Counted from the stretch's first letter, positions 25,926 through 35,958 are shown. The stretch: 64,000 nt of DNA from Candidatus Tisiphia endosymbiont of Melanophora roralis (GCF_964026575.1 NZ_OZ032161.1:930001-994000), one strand, 5' to 3'. Numbers and translations: made by a program. The notes: a model not told the origin generated them from the letters alone.

Positions 25926-28900
25926 TTGGTATTTAAGGTGAGCTATATCGATAGGGAAGAGATATTCTCAAAAAAGTTAAATGAAATAGGTGGCATAAAA
26001 TTTACACCTAGAGAAATAGATATTATAGCTTGTATAATTCATAATAGAGGTGATAAGAAAATAGCGACTTTATTAGTAATTTCGCCTAGAACTGTAGAGA
26101 CTCATATTCGCAGCATAATGCAAAAGCTAGGCAATAACTCACGTGAATACATCATTGATCTTGTGAGAAAATCTGGGAAATTACAATGTATAACTAAATA
26201 TTATTTGCACTTATTAGCTCAGAATTTGTTTGAAAGACAATTGCAAAAAATAAGAAAGATTATAAATAGGCAAGATTGTAGTTGCCTACTTCATTATACA
26301 AAAATCAATAAAAATGAAGAAGATTTACTAAAGAGGTTAAAAGAACACTTAAAAACAGCTAATATAACTCTGATAAATAGGGAAGATAAAGACCAAGCTA
26401 CTACAGGAGTTACTCATAACTTGTGTATCTTCGAAAAAGAACTAGTAAATGACAACAAGTTAAATGCCAGTATTGTTTTAATAGTTGATAAAAATTTAAA
26501 CCCTTTAGATATTAATGCTGTTGAATATATAGATTTTAGACAAGAAGAAGATTATTACCTTTCTACCCTGAGATTAATAAAGAAAATTTTAAATAAAACT
26601 GACTTAGATCAAATTATTAAGGAGTTTAAAGCAGAATATCAAAATATGCTGAATTCTCATTTAGAAGAGGAAGATTTAAAAGATAAAATTATACCTACAT
26701 CTCAATCTATCGTACTTAAAGAAAAGTTATTAAGCAGAAAATTTATTATTTTATTGATGTGTATTAGTTGTTTTTCTATTTTAGTAGTATGGATTATTTC
26801 TAATAATTTTTTTGTTTCAGATAAAATAATAACTCAAAATATAAGATCAGATTTTATTATTCCCCACAAGAGTACGCTTTTAGAACGTTCTTCTATAATT
26901 GCAGAAATTAAGGAGAAATTAAACGACAAAGACAATATGCAAACCGTTGTCCTAATTGGAACAGGTGGGGCAGGAAAAACAACTTTGGCTCGTTTGTATG
27001 CAAGTAAACAAAATGCTAATGTTACTTGGGAAATAAATGCAGAAACCAAAGATAGTATTATGAATTCTTTTGAGAATCTAGGTTATGCTTTATCTCAAAC
27101 TGCAGAACAGAAGCAAGAGTTAAAGACCATACAAGAAATACAGGACTTTGATAAAAAACAAGCTAGGCTTGTGTTATTTATTAGAAATAAACTCAAAATA
27201 CATCCTAATTGGTTACTAATTTACGATAATGTAGAAACTTTCTCAGATATTAAAGACTATTTCCCTTATGATCAAAAAGCTTGGGGATCAGGACAAATTA
27301 TCATCACAACACGTAATAGCACTATTGCAAATAACAGTTACGTTAGTGGAGGACAAGTAATTTTCCTAGAAGAACTAAGTCATTCAGAACAATTTGATCT
27401 TTTTACTAAGATTTTGAATTCAGAAGACAGATACAATTACTCTACTTCAGAACAAGAGAGAACATTACAGTTTTTACAAAACATCCCACCTCTTCCTTTA
27501 GATGTAACAACAGCAGCTTACTATATTAAGGAAATAGGCATTACATATGAGGAGTACTTGAACCGTAAAGAACAGTGTAGTGAGGAATTTGCTGTTACTC
27601 AAGGAGAGATTATAAAAGAAAAAAGTAGCTACATTAAAAACCGTTATGGTATTATAACATTATCGTTAAAACATCTTATGGAACAAGAACCTAGTTTTAG
27701 CTCTCTTTTATTACTGATAAGTATGGTGGATTCACAAAATATTCCAAGAAGTTTATTAGATTCTTATAAAGGTAAAATCTCTGTTGATAATTTTCTGCAT
27801 AATCTAAGTAAATATACAATTATTAATAAGAATTGTTATAAAAACAACACTAACTCTACATTTTCCCTTCATCGTAGTACGCAAGCTATCATTTTACATT
27901 ACCTCACTAAGGTATTAAATTTAAACAAAAACTCCCAACTAATTGAATCGATAGCTACAACTTTAGAAACATATATAGATCGAATATTAGAAGTTGAGGA
28001 TATTATTATTATAAAACAACTTTTTCCTCATCTTACTTCATTTTTAGAAAAAAATTTGGTTAATGAACTTACTAAATCTCATTTAACAAGTAAGCTTGGA
28101 CATATCTATTGGTCTACATATCTTAATGGTGCAAAGGCAGTAGACAGCCTTAAACAAGCCTTAAGATTTTATAAAAGTTATTATAAGACTCCTAATCCTA
28201 GAAAAGCATATACTTTGGGACAGCTGGGAATAGCATATAAAATGCTTGGTAATAGAAAAAAAGAACAAGAGTACCTTGAAAAAAGCCTTGCACTATACCA
28301 ACGCTATTATGGTGAGGAAAAACATATTGAAATAGCTTGGTTATTGGTAAATTTAGCATCTTTTTATAGAAAAGTAGATTACCAAAAGACTCAAGAGTAT
28401 TTTGAGAGGGGGCTTGCTATTTATAAAGATTATTATGGAGAAAATGATATAAAAACATCATGGGTACTTGGAAATTTAGGGCGTTTCTATAGAAGTTTTG
28501 GCAATTATAAGAAGGCTAAAGATTTACTTGAACAAACTATTACTATTCAACAAAATAATGAAGCAAAGAATCAGATAGAATATGCTTGGTTGGTTATTAA
28601 TTTAGGTATTGTTCACCAAAACTTAGGAAACAATGAAAAGGCAAAAAAATTAATCAAAAAAGGTTTATCATTTTACAAGGAAACCTTAGAAGATGAACAT
28701 ATAGAAGTAGCTTGGTCACGGATACATCTAGCTATAGTTTATGGTAACCTTGGTAACTGGTCAAGAGCAAAGCAGCTCATACAAAAGAGCCTTGGATATT
28801 ATATACAACATTATGGCAAGGATCATGATGAAATAGCTTGGGCATTAGAAAAGTTAGGAGTTACATATCGAGAACTGGGGGATTTTATAAGTGCTAATAA

Positions 28901-29309
28901 TATATTCAACCAAAGTCTTATTCTTTGTAAAAAATACTATGGTATTAATTCCGCTCAAGTTGCTTTTCTGTTATATAATATAGGAAAAACAAAGATTCTT
29001 GAAGGTGATCTGACAATAGCTGAGGAATATTTAAATCAATCTTTGGCAATACCACAAAATAAAAGGCATCCCAAGGCATATAGAGTATTGGAAAGCTTAA
29101 TAGACCTATATAAAAAAAGGACAATTTATGAAGAGCAGCAAGGCGATATTAAGCAAAGTCAAATTTATTACACTAAAGCTAAATACCTAATTAACAAGCT
29201 CCTTAGTATTCTAAAAGATAATTTTCCTGAAGATTCCTCGTACATTAAAAAAATTAATTTAGAACATGGAGAGCATTCAAAAGCAGGGGCAAAACTAAAT
29301 TTGAATTAG
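25926..29309 (+). CDS. LuxR-HTH, membrane-anchored NB-ARC/TPR STAND protein
   Basis: 1127 residues. A LuxR/GerE HTH lies near 24-85 (FTPREIDIIACIIHNRGDKK, SPRTVETHIRSIMQKLG). One transmembrane helix lies near 272-296 (FIILLMCISCFSILVVWII). An NB-ARC ATPase follows, with P-loop GTGGAGKTT at 345-353, LLIYDN and the sensor IIITTRN. TPR_12-type repeats (about 700-1060) finish the protein. STAND proteins switch on ATP binding when repeats sense a ligand; MalT is a relative but has its HTH at the C-terminus. The start is TTG at 25926, with AGGAGAG 14 bases ahead; GTG at 25938 is possible. It is divergent from the giant-effector operon, so it may sense a signal and regulate it. The last residues are encoded within a MITE-like repeat. 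Confidence 0.85.
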   Translation: MVFKVSYIDREEIFSKKLNEIGGIKFTPREIDIIACIIHNRGDKKIATLLVISPRTVETHIRSIMQKLGNNSREYIIDLVRKSGKLQCITKYYLHLLAQNLFERQLQKIRKIINRQDCSCLLHYTKINKNEEDLLKRLKEHLKTANITLINREDKDQATTGVTHNLCIFEKELVNDNKLNASIVLIVDKNLNPLDINAVEYIDFRQEEDYYLSTLRLIKKILNKTDLDQIIKEFKAEYQNMLNSHLEEEDLKDKIIPTSQSIVLKEKLLSRKFIILLMCISCFSILVVWIISNNFFVSDKIITQNIRSDFIIPHKSTLLERSSIIAEIKEKLNDKDNMQTVVLIGTGGAGKTTLARLYASKQNANVTWEINAETKDSIMNSFENLGYALSQTAEQKQELKTIQEIQDFDKKQARLVLFIRNKLKIHPNWLLIYDNVETFSDIKDYFPYDQKAWGSGQIIITTRNSTIANNSYVSGGQVIFLEELSHSEQFDLFTKILNSEDRYNYSTSEQERTLQFLQNIPPLPLDVTTAAYYIKEIGITYEEYLNRKEQCSEEFAVTQGEIIKEKSSYIKNRYGIITLSLKHLMEQEPSFSSLLLLISMVDSQNIPRSLLDSYKGKISVDNFLHNLSKYTIINKNCYKNNTNSTFSLHRSTQAIILHYLTKVLNLNKNSQLIESIATTLETYIDRILEVEDIIIIKQLFPHLTSFLEKNLVNELTKSHLTSKLGHIYWSTYLNGAKAVDSLKQALRFYKSYYKTPNPRKAYTLGQLGIAYKMLGNRKKEQEYLEKSLALYQRYYGEEKHIEIAWLLVNLASFYRKVDYQKTQEYFERGLAIYKDYYGENDIKTSWVLGNLGRFYRSFGNYKKAKDLLEQTITIQQNNEAKNQIEYAWLVINLGIVHQNLGNNEKAKKLIKKGLSFYKETLEDEHIEVAWSRIHLAIVYGNLGNWSRAKQLIQKSLGYYIQHYGKDHDEIAWALEKLGVTYRELGDFISANNIFNQSLILCKKYYGINSAQVAFLLYNIGKTKILEGDLTIAEEYLNQSLAIPQNKRHPKAYRVLESLIDLYKKRTIYEEQQGDIKQSQIYYTKAKYLINKLLSILKDNFPEDSSYIKKINLEHGEHSKAGAKLNLN

Positions 29310-29525
29310 AAAACTACGCCAAATCATTGGAGTTATATCTTTAAGATGTACTTTGAATTGGTAAATCTTAGTATTATCAGACATATAAAAGCAATTTATC
29401 AGTTACATCAAATAGGGTAAAATATGTTTCAGGTGTTATAGATTCATATTGTAATATATTTTTATAAAAAGCTAGGCATATTTTTTAGCAAAATTTAGTT
29501 CTGCCCCTGCTTTTGAATGGTCTCC
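29270..29525 (+). repeat. Complete MITE-like element (copy B)
   Basis: About 256 bp with inverted ends: GAGCATTCAAAAGCAGGGGC on the left, and TGCCCCTGCTTTTGAATGGT with CTC on the right. Related copies are at 2570-2659, 6490-6620 and 31626-31790. The left end supplies the final codons of the STAND gene (EHSKAGAKLNLN and stop). No transposase frame is inside. Confidence 0.75.
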
Positions 29526-29531
29526 ATTTTT

Positions 29532-29810
29532 CTACCATTTACAACAGATGCGACAGAACCCCACTTTTCCTTGAGGAATATAATTTCTCATAAACTTATA
29601 ATAATCGTCAATATTGATATTGTCTTCTTGCAGAAATCTATATACCGCTTTTATTTTTGAATCTAATAATTTATCTCCTTCTATTCCTTCTGCCATATTT
29701 TTATATTTGCTTCCTCGACACAATATTAATGATTTTATTATGCCCTTGAACGTATTTAGTCTTGAATCTTTCATCTCAAAATGATTATATAGTAATTCAG
29801 CTAGTAACAT
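29532..29810 (-). pseudogene. IS4-family transposase, N-terminal fragment
   Basis: The 92 codons include NHFEMKDSRLNTFKGIIKSL and KIKAVYRFLQEDNINIDDYY, the N-terminal DNA-binding region of IS4-type transposases, which are normally near 350-400 residues. The last ten codons are read from the terminal inverted repeat. No DDE residues remain. Confidence 0.65.
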
Positions 29811-30000
29811 AGAGTACCACTGATTTTTTTCTATTCAATCTAAAATACTCTACTTACTAGCTCTTGCAACCCCTCCATCTCTTTTGTCCAGTAGTGTGAC
29901 TAAGATGTACGTGAGGATTCGAAAATTAACGCGACGCCAAAATGATCAAAAAAGATTATCTTGCAATAGTTCCATTAACTAATATCATAGAGAGTATTTT

Positions 30001-30282
30001 ATGTCAAAGGATAGTTCAAAAAACACAACTACTACTACAAATAGTACTACTACTTCAAGCAGCATAACCACTTCAAACAGTACAACCACTTCATCTGATT
30101 CATCATCTAGTAACCGACACGCAGACTCTTATTATTGTGATCCTAAACGACCTTGGTTAAATGATACTATTGGTAAAAGAGGCGGTCCTGCACCTTATTG
30201 GGATCACCCTGATTCTATTAATTCATACTATAATCCTGATGATTTTTTACAGAGCAATAATATGAATTCTAGAAATGAATAA
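30001..30282 (+). CDS. Ser/Thr-rich small protein, unknown
   Basis: The 93-residue frame has an almost pure Ser/Thr/Asn N-terminal half, then a distinct tail (DSYYCDPKRPWLNDTIGKRG, APYWDHPDSINSYYNPDDFL). There is no signal peptide or known domain. An AGAGAG stretch precedes the ATG. It sits inside an IS4-like relic, so it may be a passenger gene. The specific aromatic-rich tail argues against pure low complexity, but I cannot show that it is expressed. Confidence 0.4.
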   Translation: MSKDSSKNTTTTTNSTTTSSSITTSNSTTTSSDSSSSNRHADSYYCDPKRPWLNDTIGKRGGPAPYWDHPDSINSYYNPDDFLQSNNMNSRNE

Positions 30283-30477
30283 GATGCTAATGTTGATACA
30301 TTGGGAAAAACACCAATAGAAGATGTTACTCCTTAATCAGGTTCTGTCGTATCTGTTGTAAATGGTAGAAAAATTAGGTATAGTCAAAAAAAAGATATAG
30401 CTATGCCATTTCATATTTCTAACAAACTGGTTCTAAAGAAGGTTTTATTCTTACCATAGCTCACCACCAACAGTTTG

Positions 30478-30652
30478 TGTAAAATGTAATCAACTTTTGA
30501 CCCTTTTTGAGTAAAAATTGTAATGTAAGTTGACCCCTAACCTAATCATGCTAGAACCTAGTTAAGATATAACTTCTAGAGTTTTAATTTTCAATTCTTA
30601 TGGGGTCAGTTTTAATTACAATAGGGGGTCAAAAGATGATTACAATTTACAT
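30478..30652. mobile_element. IS21-family end pair (solo relic)
   Basis: The left-end repeats TGTAATCAACTTTTGACCC and TGTAATGTAAGTTGACCCC (30485-30541) face inverted right-end repeats at 30603-30652 (GGGGTCAGTTTTAATTACAA, then GGGGGTCAAAAGATGATTAC). Only about 60 bases lie between, so both transposition genes have been lost. Confidence 0.6.
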
Positions 30653-31178
30653 ACTTAATCAGCATATCCCATGTTTTACTATAGGCTTTAATTAGACTAA
30701 CTAGTTCTCTACCAGTATCATTAACTAAATTATGATTGATCAAAGTCATTGATAATAGCTCAACTGTTTGCTTTAACTGAACTAGCCTATTTTGCACGAC
30801 TTTATCTTGATTAATGCTATACCCTTTAATGAGATAATCTTTTAATATTTTGGTTGCCCATTTCCTAAACTGCACTCCTCGTTTAGAGTTTACCCGGTAT
30901 CCAACGGATATTATTATGTCCAAATTATAATATTTCGTATCATATTTCTTACCATCTGATGCAGTATGTGCAATTTTTGCACATACTGTGTTATCAAGCT
31001 CCTCTTCTGCTAAGATTTTATTAATATGTTTAGTAATTACTGTTCTATCTTTATCAAAAAGTTCTGCTATCTGTTGTTGAGTAAGCCATACCGTGTCATC
31101 ATATATTTGTACGTCAACTTTGGTTTCACCATTTTCAGTTTGATAAATAACTAACTGATTATTTTGCATTTTATTCAT
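30612..31178 (-). pseudogene. RhuM-family gene truncated by IS21 relic
   Basis: The 188 codons begin with the RhuM family N-terminus: VDVQIYDDTVWLTQQQIAEL, KDRTVITKHINKIL and the YDTKYYNLDIIISVGYRVNS motif. Family members are usually over 300 residues. The last twelve codons (VNCNHLLTPYCN) are read from the IS21 end, so the gene lost its C-terminal half. RhuM genes travel with restriction islands and mobile DNA; the molecular role is unclear. Confidence 0.8.
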
Positions 31179-31528
31179 AGATATTCCTAATTATTTTAAA
31201 TGCATTTACAAAAATGTTTATTTCTAACCAACGCGGTTTTTCTAAAAAACAAATATGGGGTCAAATTACAGAAACGGGGCAAAAGCTAACTAGCAGCATG
31301 AAATTTGCCCAAAATAACTTCTTTTTATAAAACATATCATAGCATAAATTATAACGTCCCATCTATGCATTCCTTGAGATATATACCTTGGAACAACTAA
31401 AGCTAAGAAATCTAATCGTATAATAACCTCAGCATCCGTAATGGAAGTCAATAAAAAAATAATAACTTAACATAAATTTTCATTCCAAGAAGAATTATTT
31501 TTGACAATAGAGTGCATAAAAGCGAGTA
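31179..31528. other. Intergenic, degenerate IS21-like ends only
   Basis: G-rich pieces at 31257-31287 (GGGGTCAAATTACAG, then CGGGGCAAAAGC) resemble IS21 terminal repeats. I see no gene in this stretch. Confidence 0.4.
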
Positions 31529-31637
31529 ATACTGATTATTTTTTAAGATAGAATTATTAATTCTATTCCAACTGGTGATAGACCTAATATTAATTATACC
31601 TGTTAATTCTATATTGCAAGACAATTAGTATTGTCAG
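31529..31637. repeat. Second MITE family, degenerate copy
   Basis: It matches 45677-45790: ATACTGATTAT, then AAGATAGAATTA, the core TTCCAACTGGTGATAGACCT, and the far end TTAATTCTATATTGCAAGA. The terminal repeats are more diverged here. It is joined to MITE copy C. Confidence 0.6.
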
Positions 31638-31790
31638 ACATAATAAAAGCAATTTATCAGTTTATCAGTTACATCAAATAGGATAAAATATGTTTCAGGT
31701 GTTATAGATTCATTTTGTAATATATTTTTATAAAAAGCTAGGCATATTTTTTAGCAAAATTTAGCTTTGCCCCTGCTTTTGAATGGTCTC
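31626..31790 (+). repeat. MITE-like repeat, right part (copy C)
   Basis: Matches 29366-29524 from ATTAGTATTGTCAGAC through the ATATGTTTCAGGTGTTATAG core to the TTTTGAATGGTCTC terminus, with an extra TTTATCAG duplication. The left end has been replaced by the second MITE family. Confidence 0.75.
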
Positions 31791-31957
31791 CTATTTTAGC
31801 AAAATAATACGTTTTCAAAAAGAAAAGTATTTTATATCTAACTTGTGTAATGGTTGATATTAGTTTACAATCTAATCTGCTATTACAATTATAAGAAATA
31901 GAGAAAAGTTTACCATGCGTGTGTTTATAGTAAAAAATTATAAGTAGTTTTAAGAAG

Positions 31958-32980
31958 ATGACAAAAAAACAGAATATTCAAGAAGTTTCGGTTAAAAGTA
32001 CTAAGGATCAGATCTTAGCAGCCTATAATGAGGTGGTAACAAAATTAACTGAAAAACAGGTTGCGAGTCCTCAAGAACATAAAAAGCAGGAAGAGAAACA
32101 ACAAATAGTAACCAAAGCAATCAATAATTCATCGGATGATATATTAGCTGACTTAAGTACTTTAAAATCAAAGACTATTAAAAAAATTGATAATTTATCA
32201 GAACAATTGTTGGATGAGTTTCAAAAATTAGCCAATTTGCGTGAGGCTATTATTTTAGAACAAACGCATCTACAGGAACTATATCAAATTCATGAAACAG
32301 CAAATACTTTATCAGCTTTATTGCAAGCTCAATCTGAACAAAAAGAGTGTTTTGAGCTAGAAATGCAGCAAATAAAACAGAATTTTCAACAGGAAATGGC
32401 TAGTGAAAAATCTCATTGGCAACAACAACGTACAATTCTCGAGCAAGATTACAAGGAACAGAAAGATATTCTTGCAAAAACTAGAAAGCGTGAGGAAGAA
32501 GAATATAGTTATGCTTTGGAATTAAAGCGTCGCAAAGAAACTGATGAATATAATAACAAAAGAGCCATTATGGAAAAGGAATTATCTGACTTAAAAGATA
32601 ATTTACTAAGACGAGAAGCTGATTTAGTAGCAAAAGAGCAGGACTATGATGTTTTAAAAGTGCAAGTGGAAGAAATGCCAAACAAAATAAAAGAGGCTAT
32701 GGCAAATGCCGAAGAATTGTTACGTACACAATTATTACAACAATATGAGTTTGATAGCCAATTGAAGCAGAAAGAATATGATGGCATATTAAAACTAAAC
32801 GAGCAGAGTATTGGTTATCTTGAAGAGAAAATCAAGAAACAGGAAACATATATAAAAGAACTGACTGAGAAAGCAGATAATGCAACTAAGCAGGTACAAT
32901 CAATTGCTTGCCGTGCCTTAGATACTTCGGGTCAACGCTTTGTGACTTTGGGTACAAGTAAGACTGAAGAAAAAAGTTGA
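31958..32980 (+). CDS. Coiled-coil protein
   Basis: The 340-residue protein is almost entirely Glu/Lys/Gln-rich heptad-like helix (EQKECFELEMQQIKQNFQQE, KREEEEYSYALELKRRKETD). A short ordered tail follows (SIACRALDTSGQRFVTLGTS). There is no signal peptide, membrane helix or catalytic motif. The conserved-looking tail suggests a structural or scaffold protein. An unknown short frame begins at its stop codon. Confidence 0.65.
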   Translation: MTKKQNIQEVSVKSTKDQILAAYNEVVTKLTEKQVASPQEHKKQEEKQQIVTKAINNSSDDILADLSTLKSKTIKKIDNLSEQLLDEFQKLANLREAIILEQTHLQELYQIHETANTLSALLQAQSEQKECFELEMQQIKQNFQQEMASEKSHWQQQRTILEQDYKEQKDILAKTRKREEEEYSYALELKRRKETDEYNNKRAIMEKELSDLKDNLLRREADLVAKEQDYDVLKVQVEEMPNKIKEAMANAEELLRTQLLQQYEFDSQLKQKEYDGILKLNEQSIGYLEEKIKKQETYIKELTEKADNATKQVQSIACRALDTSGQRFVTLGTSKTEEKS

Positions 32981-33192
32981 TATTTGTAACAACAACAAAT
33001 GCTCCAAATACTATAGTAGCACCAAGGATGATCCTAACTGGCACTGATGACTTTAGGCAGTTATTGCAGAGCAAGGTGGAGCAAGACAGGTGTGTGGTAT
33101 CCAAAGCACAAATTCCCGCCGATAAACTAGGATGCTCTATGTACCTTATATGTGTGATTTATAGACCTTGTTGCAACAGAGATGTAAGATAA
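32977..33192 (+). CDS. Short ORF after coiled-coil gene, unknown
   Basis: A 71-codon frame begins at a TTG overlapping the upstream stop by four bases, which would allow coupling. The start (FVTTTNAPNTIVAPRMILTG) looks protein-like, but the Cys-rich end does not. It is perhaps the 5' remnant of a larger gene cut off before the IS481 fragment. Confidence 0.25.
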   Translation: MIFVTTTNAPNTIVAPRMILTGTDDFRQLLQSKVEQDRCVVSKAQIPADKLGCSMYLICVIYRPCCNRDVR

Positions 33193-33275
33193 AATAGTAT
33201 CTAATTATTAAAAAACTTGATTACTACAGCTTGTTATAATAGGAATTAAGTTAGAGACTTATAAGGTCATTTGTA

Positions 33276-33629
33276 ATGGATGCTAAGATTAAGTTGCGTT
33301 TGAGTTGGATTAAGTTATATAAACAGTTAGAGCATGCAGGAAAGATATACGAACATTATGGTATTTCACGCTTTACATTACGCAAGTGGTACAAACGCTA
33401 TGAAGTATTAGGTAAAAATGGTTTGTGTGATATTAGTAGTAAGCCCAAAAACTTTCCTTTTCAAAAAAGAAGTGAAGTTGATGAAAATCTTATACTTAAG
33501 TTAAGGAAAGAAAGGAATCTAGGATCACGACGCATTCATAGTGAATTAAAGCGTTTATATGGTATCTCATTTTCTACAGCTACTATACATAAAGTGCTTA
33601 AAAAACATAATGTAGCTCCGTTGAATTAA
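33276..33629 (+). pseudogene. IS481-family transposase, N-terminal fragment
   Basis: The 117 codons carry the N-terminal HTH region (HYGISRFTLRKWYKRYEVLG) and LRKERNLGSRRIHSELKRLY. After a stop at 33629, the frame resumes as an IS481-like VQMDVCKI stretch at 33687-33710, where IS1634-family sequence takes over. The catalytic rve domain is absent here. A matching C-terminal half survives at 47662-48274. Confidence 0.7.
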
Positions 33630-33686
33630 AAACGTCATTATCGTAAACAGATTAAACGTTATAGTTCCAAGATTCTAGGAGAAAGG

Positions 33687-34883
33687 GTGCAAATGGACGT
33701 TTGTAAAATTGACAGGCATCATGATCTAGATGCTACTTATCGGATGATGGACAAATTACATGAGCAAATACCTAAAATTAAAGAATTATGCTTTAAAAAC
33801 ACCCTAACCTTGATTCCTAATAAAGAGATTAGCCTAGTATTTTTTGATGTTACTACACTATACTTTGAATCAGTAGAAATAGATGAGCTAAGAGCCTTTG
33901 GCTATAGTAAAGATCATCGCTTTAATACTACCCAACTAGTTCTTGCCCTAGCAACTAATGAGGATGGATTACCACTCGGCTATGAGCTGTTTAGTGGTAA
34001 TACCGCAGAAGTTAGCACCTTAATTAAATCAATTAACAGCTGGCAAGCGTATCTTAAAGTTAAAGATGTCTGTTTTATTGCTGATCGTGCAATGTTTAGT
34101 AAAGCTAACTTGCAAGCTCTCGATGAAGGTGGTTATCGTTATATTGTGGCAGCAAAGCTTAAAACACTCAAGAAAGAAAAGAAAGAAGAAATATTATCAG
34201 AGGAAAACTATAAGCCTACTGTTATAGGCAATGATCTTACTTGGATTGCCGATCTAGAGCATGATGGTAAACTTCTAATTACCAGTTATAAATCTAAAAG
34301 GGCTATTAATGATGCACAGGAGCGACAAAAAATTTTAGATAAAATTAATAAGACTATTGGTGAGTCTGGTAGTACTAAAAAACTTATATCTAATAGTGGA
34401 GTAAAAAAATATACTTCTAGTGAAAATGGCAAGAGCTATATTGACGCAGAGAAGATAGAGCAGGATGCGTTGTGGGATGGCATGCATGGGGTAATCACCA
34501 ATGACCAGACTATAACTCCACATGAAGCAATAGCAAAATATGCTAGATTATGGGTAATTGAAGAGCAATTTAGAATCAATAAACATAATTTACAAATGCG
34601 TCCAATTTTTCACTGGACTAAACAAAGGATAGAAGCACACATAGCTGTGTGTTATATGAGTTTTGCAGTGCTTAAAACTATAGAATACAAGGTTGCTCTG
34701 ACCCAAAAGATCAGTGTAACTAACATCGTTGAATTATTAATATCAGTACAGGCTTCAATCTTAAGACATACAAAGACTGGTGATCTTTATAGACTACCAA
34801 GTGCAATAAAAAACGAAGCTAGAAAAATCTATAAAACCTTTAACATCAAACGTTCAGACCATGCTGCAATATATTTAAAATAA
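33687..34883 (+). pseudogene. IS1634-family transposase, 5'-truncated
   Basis: The 398 codons after the first eight (IS481-derived) match IS1634-type DDE transposases: SLVFFDVTTLYFES, GLPLGYELFSGNTAE, DVCFIADRAMFSKANLQAL and YARLWVIEEQFRINKHNLQM. These carry the first Asp, the second Asp and the Glu. The N-terminal DNA-binding part is missing, replaced by the IS481 junction. The rest is uninterrupted, so the deletion or fusion looks recent, but activity is unlikely. Confidence 0.7.
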
Positions 34884-35458
34884 CAAAATAATGTTGTGCC
34901 TAAATTTTAAAAATCCCAGCACTATGACCCTTCTAAGCTTATGCCTTATTAAAAAATGCGGAAGTCGGGAAGAAATGATTACATTTTTTCATCAACTTGA
35001 TAGCATGAATCTCTCGTTTGAAAGTATTGAAGACAATTTAATAATTGATAGAAGTAAGTAGCACATTACATTTAACGCAATTCATTTCTACCAAAATTTT
35101 AAATTTCAAATAGAACAATTTGAAGATGAGTGATTAACAGGACTTAGAATAAGACAAAATAATTTGGCTCAATTTAGGCAATAGAAATAAATTTACATAA
35201 CAACTTTAATAGTTGCAAATAAAGTTAGCCAAGCTGATTTATAGAATCATTTAATCTTAGTCACAAATTGTCCTTGATTGCTGGAATTCGTGTTTATTAT
35301 TGCAAGCCGATACACTTAGCTTTTGCAGGCAATTCTCTAAAAAGCAAATCTATTGATTAGAAGTATATTTTATTATAATTTACTTCTTTTGGTATCGGCA
35401 TCTTGATGATGATATCTTAAATCCCAATATAATGCAAATCAAACAATTTCATTATTCA
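34884..35458. other. Intergenic, possible gene remnant
   Basis: A frame of about 43 codons at 34931-35061 (CLIKKCGSREEMITFFHQLD) ends in TAG and has no start; I do not recognise it. The rest is AT-rich with no gene. Confidence 0.35.
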
Positions 35459-35767
35459 TTATTTCTTTATGCTTGTTGGTTTTGAGATTTTATGGCTATT
35501 ACAAGCAGATTTTAGTTTTTCTCCAGCAGAGAATTTAGGTTGCACATAAGCTGCAATATTAATTGTTTCACCAGTTCTTGGGTTTTTTCCAGCTCTAGCT
35601 GCAACTTTACTAGAGTAAAACTTACCAAAACCTACTAGCATTATTTCTTTACCTTCGGCAAGTATAGAAGTCACTGATTTAGTAAAGATATTAATAACCT
35701 TTTCAGCTTCACTTTTAGTACAACCTTCTCTATTTGCTATATACTCAATTAGTTCTATTTTGTGCAT
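35459..35767 (-). CDS. HU/IHF-family DNA-binding protein
   Basis: About 103 residues from the ATG at 35767, chosen for the strong AAGGAGG site ahead; an in-frame start at 35809 has none. It has the HU signature GFGKFYSSKVAARAGKNPRT and ETINIAAYVQPKFSAGEKLK. HU-type dimers bend DNA. The Lys-rich tail (SHKISKPTSIKK) extends slightly beyond the usual 90-95 residues. It lies beside mobile DNA, so it could be the chromosomal HU or an element-borne paralogue. Confidence 0.9.
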   Translation of the reverse strand: MHKIELIEYIANREGCTKSEAEKVINIFTKSVTSILAEGKEIMLVGFGKFYSSKVAARAGKNPRTGETINIAAYVQPKFSAGEKLKSACNSHKISKPTSIKK

Positions 35768-35958
35768 GGAAACCTCCTTGAGATTATAATCTAGTGTGAT
35801 TACTCTCACTAAAAACTTAATAATAGTTGAAATCTAGAATTTTTAATACCTTAAATCAATAAATTTTTGTTATTTGACTGTAAGTTACCTAATTGAATGG
35901 CGTAATTTTAGCCATTAATGATAGAATAATGACTTAAACAAGTATTTGGTTTAGCACA

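Larger units (their letters stand above)
29526..30374 (-). mobile_element. IS4-like element relic with cargo ORF
   Basis: Inverted termini of 35 bases with one mismatch (29526-29560 and 30340-30374; GGTTCTGTCG at the inner edge) bound a transposase N-terminal fragment and a separate 93-codon ORF. Everything downstream of the transposase N-terminus up to the left terminus is deleted. About 530 bases sit between the transposase start and the right terminus. Confidence 0.6.
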
